Shown in pieces: positions 46,704 to 56,500 of a DNA stretch of 64,000 nt (the first letter of the stretch is position 1; each line of letters begins with the position of its first letter). The DNA lies in assembly GCF_025244925.1 (NCBI RefSeq), contig NZ_CP104275.1, forward strand, positions 1,364,001 to 1,428,000, in the 5' to 3' direction. Under the pieces are notes generated by a model, which had not been told where the DNA came from, searched no databases, and was given only the letters and a program-made list of their open reading frames with translations. Both the position numbers and the translations under genes were made by a program. Source of the DNA: Arthrobacter zhaoxinii (GTDB taxonomy: Bacteria > Actinomycetota > Actinomycetes > Actinomycetales > Micrococcaceae).

Positions 46704-48815
46704 GTGGCGCCCCCTAGTTCTGATTACACCGCCCGGCACCTGTCCGTCCTGGAAGGACTGGAAGCCGTCCGCAAGCGTCCCGGCATGTACATCGGGTCCA
46801 CCGACTCCCGCGGCCTGATGCACTGCCTCTGGGAGATCATCGACAACTCGGTCGACGAAGCCCTGGCCGGCTTTGGGCAGAGCATCAAGATCATCCTCCA
46901 CCCGGACGGCTCCGTGGAGATCCACGACGACGGACGCGGCATCCCCGTGGACATCGAACCGAAAACCGGCCTGTCCGGCGTCGAAGTCGTCTTCACCAAG
47001 CTCCACGCCGGCGGAAAGTTCGGCGGCGGGTCCTATGCTGCCTCCGGCGGCCTGCACGGCGTCGGCGCCAGCGTGGTCAATGCCCTGTCCTCCCGCCTCG
47101 ATGTGCAGGTGGACCGTGCCGGCAAGACCTACCAGATGGCGTTCCGCCGCGGCGAGCCCGGGCATTTTGACGACACCGGAAGGAAGCCCGGCCCCGAGGC
47201 CAAATTCTCTCCGTTCCTGGACAGTTCACGGCTGGAAGTGGTGGGCAAGGCCAAGCGCGGCGTCACGGGCACGCGCATCCGCTACTGGGCGGACCGGCAG
47301 ATTTTCACGCCGGATGCCAAGTTCTCCTACACGGAACTGCAGGCCCGCGCCCGCCAGACCTCGTTCCTGGTGCCCGGGCTGCGGATCACTCTCCGGGATG
47401 AACGGCGCCTGCCCGGCACGCCGGGGGAAAACGGACCGGTGGAGGAAGTCTTCCACCACGACGGCGGCATCGCCGAGTTCGTCGACTACCTGGCCGCCGA
47501 CGCCGCCGTTACCGATATCTGGCGCCTGCACGGTTCGGGCAAGTTCAAGGAATCCGTACCCGTGCTGGATGACAGCGGGCACAGCCGGATCACCGAAGTC
47601 GAGCGCGAGGCGGAGGTGGATATCGCCCTGCGCTGGGGGATCGGCTACGAAACAAACATCCGCTCGTTCGTGAACATCATTGCCACGCCGAAGGGCGGAA
47701 CGCACCAGGCAGGGTTTGAGCAGGGACTGCTGAAAACCTTCCGCAAGGTCATCGAAGCCAACGCCCGCAAGCTCAAGGCAGGCAATGACAAGATCGAAAA
47801 GGACGATGTCTTCGCCGGCCTCACCGCCGTGCTGACCGTCCGCCTGGCCGAACCGCAGTTCGAAGGCCAGACCAAGGAAATCCTCGGCACCTCCGCGGTG
47901 CGGGCCATCGTGAGCAAGGTCGTGGAAAAGGAAATCACCGCCCGGCTGAACTCCACCGCCCGCGCCGACAAGACGCAGGCTTCGCAGCTGCTGGAAAAGG
48001 TGGTGGCGGAGATGAAGTCCCGGATCTCCGCCCGCGTGCATAAGGAAACCCAGCGCCGGAAGAACGCGCTGGAAACCTCCACCATGCCGGCGAAGCTGGC
48101 GGACTGCCGCATCGATGACCAGGAACGCTCGGAACTGTTCATCGTGGAAGGCGACAGCGCCCTCGGCACAGCCAAGCTCGCCCGGTCCTCGGACTACCAG
48201 GCGCTGCTGCCGATCCGCGGCAAAATCCTCAACGTGCAGAAGGCGTCCGTTGCGGACATGCTGTCCAACGCCGAATGCGCAGCCCTGATCCAGGTGGTGG
48301 GCGCCGGTTCGGGCCGCAGCTTCCAGCTGGACGCCGCCCGCTACGGCAAGGTCATCTTCATGACGGACGCCGACGTCGACGGCGCCCACATCCGGACCCT
48401 GCTGCTTACGCTGTTCTTCCGCTACATGCGTCCACTGGTGGATGCCGGGCGGGTCTATGCCGCCGTTCCGCCGCTGCACCGCGTCGAGGTCATCAACGCC
48501 GGCTCCAAGAGCAACGAGATGGTCTATACCTACAGCGAAAAGGAACTGCACCAGGTGCTGACCCGGCTGGAAAAGGAAGGCAAGCGCTACAAGGAACCAA
48601 TCCAGCGGTACAAGGGCCTCGGCGAAATGGATGCAGGGCAGCTGGCCGAGACCACCATGGATCCGAGGCACCGGACGCTCCGGCGGGTGCGCATTTCGGA
48701 AGCGGCTGCGGCCGAGCAGGCGTTCGAACTGCTGATGGGCAGCGACGTGGCGCCGCGCAAGGACTTCATCATTGCCGGAGCCGCCATGCTGGACCGGGAC
48801 CGGATCGACGCGTAG
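46704..48815 (+). CDS. parE: DNA topoisomerase IV (gyrase-like) subunit B
   Basis: A 703-residue type IIA topoisomerase ATPase subunit. It shows EAVRKRPGMYIGSTD, IIDNSVDEALAG, DDGRGIPVD, GGLHGVGASVVNAL, the transducer domain, the TOPRIM segment ELFIVEGDSALGTAKLARSS with EGDSA, QALLPIRGKILNVQKA, DADVDGAHI and the C-terminal PIQRYKGLGEMDAGQL. It is a paralogue-type partner of the ParC-like protein at the right edge and distinct from canonical GyrB by context, near sigA. A GTG at 46704 with AAGGAG upstream was chosen; the TTG at 46632 would add 24 unconserved residues. Confidence 0.9.
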   Translation: MAPPSSDYTARHLSVLEGLEAVRKRPGMYIGSTDSRGLMHCLWEIIDNSVDEALAGFGQSIKIILHPDGSVEIHDDGRGIPVDIEPKTGLSGVEVVFTKLHAGGKFGGGSYAASGGLHGVGASVVNALSSRLDVQVDRAGKTYQMAFRRGEPGHFDDTGRKPGPEAKFSPFLDSSRLEVVGKAKRGVTGTRIRYWADRQIFTPDAKFSYTELQARARQTSFLVPGLRITLRDERRLPGTPGENGPVEEVFHHDGGIAEFVDYLAADAAVTDIWRLHGSGKFKESVPVLDDSGHSRITEVEREAEVDIALRWGIGYETNIRSFVNIIATPKGGTHQAGFEQGLLKTFRKVIEANARKLKAGNDKIEKDDVFAGLTAVLTVRLAEPQFEGQTKEILGTSAVRAIVSKVVEKEITARLNSTARADKTQASQLLEKVVAEMKSRISARVHKETQRRKNALETSTMPAKLADCRIDDQERSELFIVEGDSALGTAKLARSSDYQALLPIRGKILNVQKASVADMLSNAECAALIQVVGAGSGRSFQLDAARYGKVIFMTDADVDGAHIRTLLLTLFFRYMRPLVDAGRVYAAVPPLHRVEVINAGSKSNEMVYTYSEKELHQVLTRLEKEGKRYKEPIQRYKGLGEMDAGQLAETTMDPRHRTLRRVRISEAAAAEQAFELLMGSDVAPRKDFIIAGAAMLDRDRIDA

Positions 48816-49030
48816 CGGCACCTTCCGCCCGCTTGCGCAGGTTTTCCCACGCAGTGGTGCTGCTGTGTCCGGTGGGATCGAGTGGCCGGGTTTGGTTCCA
48901 CCGGGGTGGGATTTCCTGGGCAGGTAGGGACTGGTGCCCTCGCTGGCCAGCCAGCGCACATGCTCGCGGCGATGGGAGGCCCGGGTCTGGATAACGGCCA
49001 AGGCCGGATCTGCCAGTTAGCCCCGGAAGC

Positions 49031-49130
49031 CATTATCTACTGAGCAGATACTGGGGTTACCCCGCCCGCTAAACCCCGTTATCTGCTCACCGGATCCGGC
49101 TAAACCCCGTTATCTGCCCAGTAGATGGCC
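49031..49130. repeat. Three copies of a REP-like unit
   Basis: The unit TAAACCCCGTTATCTGCTCA (approximate core) occurs on the plus strand at 49068-49090 and 49098-49130, the latter extended by GTAGAT. It occurs inverted and diverged at 49031-49060. Confidence 0.6.
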
Positions 49131-49136
49131 GCCCGG

Positions 49137-49197
49137 GTTCATAGTGCAGAAAATGCTGCTTGCGGACTGATTCGAGGGCATCTACTGCACTATGAAC
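49137..49197. repeat. 13-bp perfect inverted repeat with 35-base spacer
   Basis: GTTCATAGTGCAG (49137-49149) is exactly complementary to CTGCACTATGAAC (49185-49197). It adjoins the REP-like units; ATCTACTG recurs just before the right arm. Confidence 0.7.
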
Positions 49198-49293
49198 GCG
49201 TCAGATAGTGCGGCGCGGAACGCTTCGTCCGGGCCCCACCGGGTGGGATGTCCTGCCGGGTCCGCCGAATCCCGCGCGCACCAGGGGTGTGCC

Positions 49294-50286
49294 CTAGTTA
49301 AGCAGTCCCGGGGCGATCAGCAGCGTCGTCGGTACGGCCAGCAGCAGGATCGAGAGGCACAGCACGCTCCACTGCTGCCAGCGCGGCAGCGGCGGCTGCG
49401 GCGTCAGCAGGCGGCTGAGCCGGCCTGCGGTGCCCAGCGGTTCGGACGCATCCGGGCCGCCCAGGGGCAGGGGAGTGTTCCCCGGGGCGGGCAAGGCCGG
49501 CGGAAGCCTCGCTTCAGCTCCGGCCCCCGGCGCGGCGCTTCCCGAACCGACAATGGCCACTGCGCGGACGAGAGTCATCCTGTCCGCCTCGTGCAGCGCC
49601 TCGTCGTCGGCAAGCATCTCGATCAGCTCGTTGACCGAGCGCTGGGCCAGCAGCGACGTCGGCAGCCACGGCAGGGCGGCCCGCCAGGCGGCAAAAGCCC
49701 ACAGCAGGAGATGGTGGTGCTGGGCCAGATGGGCGCGCTCGTGGGTCAGGACCGCACCCAGCTCTTCCTTGGAGAGCATGTTCAACAGTCCGTCGGAGAG
49801 CACGGTGACGGAACGCGCACCGCCCGGCAGGCAGTAGGCCACCGGGGTCGGATGCTGGATCACGACGGTGGCAGGAGTGTCCGCCGACGGGCTGCTGAGC
49901 AGGTTCAGCATGTCCCGGTGCCGGTGCCTGCCGCGCTGAATGCGGTAGTAGGTCAGCAGCAGGGTGAAGACCAGGTGGGCGCCCAGCAGGGTCGCGGCGC
50001 TCAGTGCGAAAACGTGGACGAGGCCCAGAGTGCTGGCAGGGGCACCCTCCAGCAGGATGCGCCAGAGGCCGTGCAGGCCGGCCAGGAGGTTGTCACCGAG
50101 CGGTTCAAGGCCCCAGGTAAGCATGGCGCCGATCATTGACAGGCCGCCCGCGAGGGCTATGGCCTGCCAGAGGACCATCGCGGTGAAAGGGGAGCGCGCG
50201 GGCCACTGCGCCCGCGAAAGGAGAACCGGAACGGGCCACGCCAGCACGATCGCCAGCGCAGCCAGTGCGTAGGAGGCCCAGAACAC
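49294..50286 (-). CDS. M56 family metallopeptidase (BlaR1/MecR1-like membrane protease)
   Basis: A 330-residue membrane protease. Helices lie at about residues 2-22, 36-58 and 88-112, followed by a cytosolic zinc-protease domain with HERAH at 182-186 (LTHERAHLAQ) and the downstream acidic ligand region LIEMLADDEAL, then a last helix near 300-325. No penicillin-binding sensor domain is attached. In the Bla/Mec paradigm such proteases cleave the BlaI repressor. It follows blaI by 8 bases. The GTG start is tentative. Confidence 0.85.
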   Translation of the reverse strand: MFWASYALAALAIVLAWPVPVLLSRAQWPARSPFTAMVLWQAIALAGGLSMIGAMLTWGLEPLGDNLLAGLHGLWRILLEGAPASTLGLVHVFALSAATLLGAHLVFTLLLTYYRIQRGRHRHRDMLNLLSSPSADTPATVVIQHPTPVAYCLPGGARSVTVLSDGLLNMLSKEELGAVLTHERAHLAQHHHLLLWAFAAWRAALPWLPTSLLAQRSVNELIEMLADDEALHEADRMTLVRAVAIVGSGSAAPGAGAEARLPPALPAPGNTPLPLGGPDASEPLGTAGRLSRLLTPQPPLPRWQQWSVLCLSILLLAVPTTLLIAPGLLN

Positions 50287-50294
50287 CCGGGGTA

Positions 50295-50660
50295 CTAGGC
50301 GCCGAGCAGCCTGCGCAGCATTTGGGCCTCGGTGTCGGAGACGGACCCGACGAACCGGGCCAGCACGGCTTCCCGGTCATTCGCGGTTCCGAGGGCTTCG
50401 TGCATAAGTTCGGCAGTGTGTTCGGCGCGGCTGGTCACGGCACGGTAGCGGTGGGGGCGGATATCGCGTTCGCGGACCACCAGCGACTTCTTCTCCAGGC
50501 GGGAGAGCACGGTCAGCACCGTGGTCACGGCCAGGCCCTTGCCGTCCGCAGAGTCTTCGCGCTGCGCCAGCTTCTCGCGCAGTTCATTCGCGGTTGCTGC
50601 TTCGGTCGATTCCCACAGCAGATCCATCATCGCGCGTTCCAACTCACCGAGCGTTGCCAT
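50295..50660 (-). CDS. blaI: BlaI/MecI/CopY-family transcriptional repressor
   Basis: A 121-residue winged-helix protein: LGELERAMMDLLWES, TANELREKLAQ, the recognition helix LAVTTVLTVLSRLEKKSLVVRE and the dimerisation C-terminus with ANDREAVLARFV. These are standard BlaI features. The ATG at 50660 has AAAGGA upstream. It is divergent from cydA and the 182 bases between contain three identical-type palindromes, so it likely represses itself and cydA. Confidence 0.9.
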   Translation of the reverse strand: MATLGELERAMMDLLWESTEAATANELREKLAQREDSADGKGLAVTTVLTVLSRLEKKSLVVRERDIRPHRYRAVTSRAEHTAELMHEALGTANDREAVLARFVGSVSDTEAQMLRRLLGA

Positions 50661-50741
50661 GTGCATCCTTTTTTGATCGAGACCCCGGCGGACCCCGGTA
50701 TCAGGTCCAGACTTACTAATGTACCGTGTTTCATCCGTTTG

Positions 50742-50758
50742 TTCTACATCACGTAGAA
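50742..50758. promoter_or_regulatory. BlaI-type operator 1
   Basis: TTCTACATCACGTAGAA: arms TTCTAC and GTAGAA separated by 5 bases. It is nearest to blaI. Confidence 0.7.
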
Positions 50759-50773
50759 ATCTCTGCCGAGTTG

Positions 50774-50790
50774 TTCTACGCTGTGTAGAA
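50774..50790. promoter_or_regulatory. BlaI-type operator 2
   Basis: TTCTACGCTGTGTAGAA, same arms and spacing as operator 1, 32 bases further (centre to centre). Confidence 0.75.
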
Positions 50791-50798
50791 GTAAGGGG

Positions 50799-50815
50799 TT
50801 CTACAACGTGTAGAA
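50799..50815. promoter_or_regulatory. BlaI-type operator 3
   Basis: TTCTACAACGTGTAGAA, 25 bases after operator 2 and 28 bases before the cydA GTG, closest to where cydA transcription should begin. Confidence 0.75.
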
Positions 50816-50842
50816 GTCGTTCCTCGACTGAAGGACAGAAGC

Positions 50843-52444
50843 GTGGAAGCACTGGATATCGCCCGGTGGCAGTTCGGCATCACGACCGTCTACCACTTCC
50901 TCATGGTTCCGCTGACCATTGGGCTGGGGATTGTGGTGGCAGCCATGCAGACAGCCTGGGTGCGCACCGGCAAAGAGCAGTACCTGAGAATGACGAAGTT
51001 CTGGGGCAAGCTGTTCCTCATCAACTTCATCCTGGGCCTGGCAACCGGACTCGTTCAGGAGTTCCAGTTCGGGATGGCGTGGAGCGAGTACAGCCGGTTC
51101 GTCGGTGACGTGTTCGGCGCTCCGCTGGCGCTGGAATCACTCCTGGCCTTCTTCACCGAATCGGTATTCCTTGGGCTGTGGATCTTCGGCTGGAAACGCC
51201 TGCCCCCGAAAATCCATCTGGCGTGCCTGTGGATCACCACACTCGCCTCCATGCTCTCGGCCTACTTCATCCTCGCCGCGAACTCCTGGATGCAGCACCC
51301 CGTGGGTGTGGAAATGGTGGACGGGCGCCCGGTCATGAACGACATCTGGGCCGTCCTGACCAACAACACCCTCCTCGTTGCGTTCCCGCACACAATCTTC
51401 GGTGCCTTCGCCGTTGCCGGCGGATTCCTGATCGGCATCGCCTGGTACCACCTCTGGAAGCGGCGCCGTGACGGCATCGACACCGTCGACGCCAAAGGCA
51501 ACGTGGTGGTGGGCGAGCGGCCCGAAATCGGCCGGGACAAGACCGACCATTCCGTGTGGCTGCGGTCCCTGCGCATCGGTGCCGTCGTCGCCATGATCTC
51601 CTTTGCCGGCGTAGCGGTGAGCGGTGACCTGCAGGGCAAGCTGATGTTTGAGCAGCAGCCCATGAAGATGGCCGCTGCGGAAGCAGCATGCCATGACGGC
51701 ACCTCCTTCTCCGTCCTGTCCATCGGTGACCCGGGCGCGAAGAACTGCGAGGACGTGCAGACGCTGGTGGAAATCCCGGGCATGCTGTCCTTCCTCGCCA
51801 ACGGTGACTTCGACACCGAAATCCGAGGGGTGAACACCCTGCTGGAGCAGTACCAGGATGCCTACGGCACCCACCTGCCCGCTGACGAGATGTACGGCGC
51901 CAACTCCGGCATGGAAATCGACTACACACCGAACTTTGCAGTCACCTACTGGGGCTTCCGCATCATGATCGGTTTCGGCGGCATCGCCGCCGTTGCCGCA
52001 GCCTTCGCCCTCTGGGTGGTCCGCAAGGGTACGGTTCCTGAATCCAAGTGGCTGATGCGCCTGGCCGTGTTCGGTATCCTCGCGCCGTTCGGTGCCAACT
52101 CCGCGGGCTGGATCTTCACCGAAATGGGCCGCCAGCCGTTCGTTGTGGCACCGAACCCCACCGGTTCCGACGGCGTGTTTATGTTCACCGCCGCAGCCGT
52201 CTCGCCCGGGGTGAGCATGGCGGAGCTGCTGTTCTCCGTCATCGCCTTCACCGTCGTGTACCTGGCGCTGCTGATCGTGGAGGTGCGGCTGCTGTTCAAG
52301 TTCGTCCGCGGCGGCGTTCCGGCAGCGATGCCTGACCTGCTGCACGGCGACGACGGCGGCACGGGCGGCCTGGATTCCGCCGGCGGCGATCCTGACGGCA
52401 GCCCCGGAAAGAAGAAGGGCGATGTCCTCGACTTTGCCTACTGA
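50843..52444 (+). CDS. cydA: Cytochrome bd ubiquinol/menaquinol oxidase subunit I
   Basis: A 533-residue heme-bearing subunit that oxidises quinol and reduces oxygen with little proton leakage. It has RWQFGITTVYHFLMVPLTIG with the first heme-ligand His, LALESLLAFFTESVFLGLW, SAYFILAANSWMQHPVG and near 400 WIFTEMGRQPFVVAPNP (GRQP motif with the quinol and heme regions). The Q loop is short, as in Gram-positive bd oxidases. The GTG start has GAAGGAC upstream. The gene starts 28 bases after the third palindrome. Confidence 0.97.
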   Translation: MEALDIARWQFGITTVYHFLMVPLTIGLGIVVAAMQTAWVRTGKEQYLRMTKFWGKLFLINFILGLATGLVQEFQFGMAWSEYSRFVGDVFGAPLALESLLAFFTESVFLGLWIFGWKRLPPKIHLACLWITTLASMLSAYFILAANSWMQHPVGVEMVDGRPVMNDIWAVLTNNTLLVAFPHTIFGAFAVAGGFLIGIAWYHLWKRRRDGIDTVDAKGNVVVGERPEIGRDKTDHSVWLRSLRIGAVVAMISFAGVAVSGDLQGKLMFEQQPMKMAAAEAACHDGTSFSVLSIGDPGAKNCEDVQTLVEIPGMLSFLANGDFDTEIRGVNTLLEQYQDAYGTHLPADEMYGANSGMEIDYTPNFAVTYWGFRIMIGFGGIAAVAAAFALWVVRKGTVPESKWLMRLAVFGILAPFGANSAGWIFTEMGRQPFVVAPNPTGSDGVFMFTAAAVSPGVSMAELLFSVIAFTVVYLALLIVEVRLLFKFVRGGVPAAMPDLLHGDDGGTGGLDSAGGDPDGSPGKKKGDVLDFAY

Positions 52445-52543
52445 GATTCTCCGGAGGGCAACCGCGCATGCGGCCGCCCTCCGGACCCTGTCCGACCACC
52501 CTGCAATCTGCCGACCGCCGGCATTTCTGGAGCTCTGAAAGTA

Positions 52544-53560
52544 ATGTCGCTACCGCTGTTCTGGTTCATTGTGATTGCCTTCCTATGGGTCGGGTACCTG
52601 TTCCTGGAGGGCTTCGACCTGGGCGTGGGCATGCTTATGAAGCTCATGGCCCGCAACGAGAAGGACCGCCGGGTGCTGCTCAACACCATCGGCCCGGTCT
52701 GGGACGGCAATGAAGTCTGGTTGATCACCGTGGGTGCAATGACTTTCGCAGCCTTCCCGATGTGGTACGCCTCGTTGTTCTCCGCCCTGTATATCCCGCT
52801 GGTCTTTGTGCTGATGGGACTCATCTTCAGGGCCGTCTCCATCGAATACCGCGGCAAGCATGACAGCGACAAGTGGCGCAACCGCTGGGACTGGGCCCAT
52901 GCCCTCGGCGCGTTCACGGCCGCCTTCGGCGTCGGAGCCGCGCTCGGCCTGACCACCACCGGCCTGCCGCTGAACGAGAACGGCGACCGCGTGGGCGGAG
53001 CCTTTGCCTGGCTCACCCCGTACGCGGTGCTGGGCGGCCTGGCCGTAGTGGCCTTCTGCCTGATCCACGCCTGCGCGTTCCTGATGCTCAAGACCGACGG
53101 TGAGATCCGTGAGCGCGCCAAGCGCATCGTGACGCGCTGGCTGCCCGTGGGCATCCTGCCCCTGGCGGCATGGGCCATCATTGTGCAGTTCATGAACGGC
53201 AAGGTGGAGACCCTGCCCCTGCTCGTGATTGCCGTGGTCGGAGCCGTCCTGGCATGGATCTACGCACGCCGGGACCGTGACGGCCTGAGCTTCATCAGCC
53301 TCGGCGTCTTCCTGGTGGCCGGCGCGGCGACGATCTTCGCCTCCATGTACCCCGTGGTGCTGCCCTCCACGCTGGATGCCGCCTGGAACCTTACGGTGGA
53401 AAACGCTTCCGCATCGCCCTACGCCTTGAAGGTCATGAGCTGGGTGGCCCTGTTCGGCCTGCCGGTTGTGGTGCTGTACCAGGGCTGGACCTACTGGGTG
53501 TTCCGTAAGCGGGTCACCACCGAGGCCATCCCTGCCCCCCACAGTTTCAAGAACCAGTGA
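52544..53560 (+). CDS. cydB: Cytochrome bd oxidase subunit II
   Basis: A 338-residue membrane partner of CydA. It begins LPLFWFIVIAFLWVGYLFLEGFDLGVGML, with the conserved GFDLGVG motif, then VWDGNEVWLITVGAMTFAAFPMWYA and FRAVSIEYRGK. The GTG of the next gene overlaps its TGA by 4 bases. Confidence 0.97.
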   Translation: MSLPLFWFIVIAFLWVGYLFLEGFDLGVGMLMKLMARNEKDRRVLLNTIGPVWDGNEVWLITVGAMTFAAFPMWYASLFSALYIPLVFVLMGLIFRAVSIEYRGKHDSDKWRNRWDWAHALGAFTAAFGVGAALGLTTTGLPLNENGDRVGGAFAWLTPYAVLGGLAVVAFCLIHACAFLMLKTDGEIRERAKRIVTRWLPVGILPLAAWAIIVQFMNGKVETLPLLVIAVVGAVLAWIYARRDRDGLSFISLGVFLVAGAATIFASMYPVVLPSTLDAAWNLTVENASASPYALKVMSWVALFGLPVVVLYQGWTYWVFRKRVTTEAIPAPHSFKNQ

Positions 53561-56500
53561 AGCCGGTACTGCCGGTCAGCGCCACCAGCCGCCGGGCGCT
53601 GTACCTCCTGGGGCTGCTTGCCGCGGTCAAGGCTGCGGGGCTCGTCCTGCTGGCCGACGCCGTGGCACACGGCATCGCCGGGCTGGCGGCCGGCGGCCCG
53701 GACTGGAACCGGGTGTTCCTCCTCGGGGTCGCTGGCGCCGTGCTGCGTTCCGTGGCCGCGTGGGGCCAGGACAGCGTGGCCCAGCGCGCCGCCGCCGGGG
53801 TGAAGGACGAACTGCGCCGGCAGCTGGCCGAACGCGTCCTGGCTGACGGGGGCACGGTCCCGGGAATGGGCAGCGGTGCGCTGAGCGTCCTGCTGACCCG
53901 CGGCCTGGACGGGCTGGACAACTACTACTCCAAATACCTTCCCGCCCTGGTGACCTGCGCCGTCGTTCCCCTGCTGGTGGGAGCCCGGATCCTTGCCGCG
54001 GACTGGGTCAGTGCCGTCACGATTGTGCTGACCGTTCCCCTTATTCCGGTCTTTATGATCCTGATCGGCCTCCACACCGAGGACAAGACCGCCGCTGCGG
54101 TGGACTCGCTGAACCGGTTGTCGGACAACATGCTGGAGCTGGCCAAGGGGCTGCCCGTGCTGGTGGGCCTGGGCCGGGCCCGCGCCCAGACCCGGGCGCT
54201 GCGCGACGTGGCCGACCGCTACCGCGTCACCACGCTGGCGACCCTGCGGGTGGCCTTTATGTCCTCGCTTGCCCTGGAACTGATCGCCACCATCTCGGTG
54301 GCCCTGGTCGCCGTCTTCATCGGCGTTCGACTGGTGCACGGCGGCATGCCGCTTGAACTCGGTCTGCTTGCCCTGATCCTCGCGCCCGAGTGCTACCAGC
54401 CGCTGCGCGATCTGGGCACCGCACACCACGCCAGCGAGGACGGCCTCGAAGCGCTGAACCGGACCAACGCCGTGCTTGAGGCCCCGGAGGCCCGGCCCCT
54501 GACGGTCGACGCATCGGCCCCGCTTCCCGGCGCAGCGCTCCAGGTCCGGGACCTGACCATCGCCTACGAGGGCCGGCCGCACCCGGCCGTGGCGAACCTC
54601 AGCTTCGCCGTGCCCGCAGGTACCATCGCCGCCCTCACCGGCCCCAGCGGGGCAGGGAAGACGTCCGTGCTGGAAGCCCTGGCCGGGCTGCGCCGGAACG
54701 GCGGAGACACCCGGCTGACCGGGACCGTCGACGGGATCACCCGCACCACGCAGGCCTGGATTCCGCAGCACCCCGTGCTCGTCGAGGAGACCGTTGCAGG
54801 GGAGATCGCACTCTACGCGGGCTTCCCCGTCGCCGAAGCCGCCGACGCACACCCCGCCGCCGACAGCGACAGCAACAACAGGGATACCGCAGGCCGGGCG
54901 GCCGCCCGCGCCGCCCTGGAACAGATCAACGCCGGACACCTCCTCGACGCCGCCACCGCGGACCTGAGCCCCGGCGAGCAGCGCCGGGTCGCCGTGGCCC
55001 GTGCCCTGGCCCGCATCGAAGCACATCCCGAGGTCCGGGTCCTGCTGGCGGACGAACCCACCGCGCACCTGGACGCGCACAGCGCCTCCGCTGTCCGTGC
55101 AGCCCTTCGGGCACTGCGCGGCCGGACCACCGTTCTGCTGGTGGCCCACGACGCCGAAACCGCGGCCATTGCCGACGTTATGATCCCCGTCGATCCGGAA
55201 GCTTCCGGGGCAGCGACCCCGCGCCGCAGCCAGGGCAGGAACACCCTGCCCACCGCCGCAGCAGGCGTCGATCAGTCTGGTCCGCACCTTGCGGCCGGTA
55301 CCGGCGCGGCCCCTGGATCCACCGGGGCGGCCGCAGCTTCCGGCCCCGCCGCCGCGGAGGCCTCCGCGGAGCCCGCTCCCCATGAACCGCTCTGGAAGAA
55401 CCTCCTGGTGCTGAAGCCGTGGAGCAGGCAGTTCGTCCTGGCCCTGGTGCTGGGCACCGGCGCCACCATGTTCGCCGTCGCGCTCACGGCCCTGTCCGCG
55501 TGGCTGATCGTGCGGGCGGCGGAGCAGCCGCCGATCCTCTACCTGCTCATGGCGATCGTCGGCGTGCGGTTCTTCGGCATCGGCCGGGCACTGCTGCGTT
55601 ACCTCGAGCGCCTCTCCCTGCACGACGCCGTCTTCCGGGCCACCAACACGCTGCGGGTCCGGCTCTGGAACGGACTGCTGCAGCGCCCCGAAGGCTGGCG
55701 CCGGGTGGCGCGGGGCTCGGGCGCCCTGGAACGCCTGGTGGGTGACGTGAACGAACTGCGGGACATTGCTCCCCGCGTGGTCTTCGCACCCCTGACCGGG
55801 CTGCTGACCGCGGCCGGCGCCTGCCTGGTCACCTGGCTGCTGGTACCGGAAGGCTTCGCCGTACAGGTGGCGCTGACCGTGGTGGGCATGGTGGTTGCCC
55901 CGCTGCTGGCCCTGTTCGCCGACGCCGCCGCACGCGCCGCCACCGTGAACCTGCAGGCCCGGTCCATGTCCTCCATGGCGCGCCTCCTCTCCGCGGCCAC
56001 CGATCTGGAAGCCAACTCGAGCTCCGCCCCGGTCCTGGCCCGGCAGCAGGAGTACGAAGCCGCCGCTGCCCGGGCGGTCCGGCGCAGCGCCTGGGCCCAG
56101 GGCGCAGCCAACGCGCTCACCGCCCTGGCCTGCTCCCTGGCAGCCGTCTACATGATCCGCGCCGCACAGGACGCACCGGCCACCGTGGCCGCCGTCGTCG
56201 TCCTGGTCCAGCTTGCCCTGATTGAACCCTTTGTGGCGGTCAACGGATCCATCCAGCAGTTCACCGCCTGGCGGACCCTGGGGGACAAGGTCCTGCCCGA
56301 TCTGGGCACCGAGGACATCGACGCCGACACGACCGGGGAGGACGCCGCAGCCCGTCGCAGCTTCGGAGCAGTCCGCACCCTCGAACTGAACGACATCCGT
56401 TACCGCTACCCCGGGGCGGCGGAAGACGTCCTGACCGGGGTGGACCTGCGCCTCTCCGCTGGGGAGTGGGTGGCCGTCACCGGCCCGTCCGGCAGCGGCA

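Larger units (their letters stand above)
48816..49293. other. 478-base intergenic region with repeats
   Basis: No gene is supported. Codon bias is weak in all frames. From 49031 on it holds three copies of a 25-32 base unit and one long inverted repeat, described separately. The first 150 bases show no recognisable element; a decayed gene fragment cannot be excluded. Confidence 0.5.

Noticed and set aside
48587..49033. Minus-strand open frame at the end of parE
   Set aside because: Most of it overlaps parE, codon bias is absent and no homologous domain is recognised.
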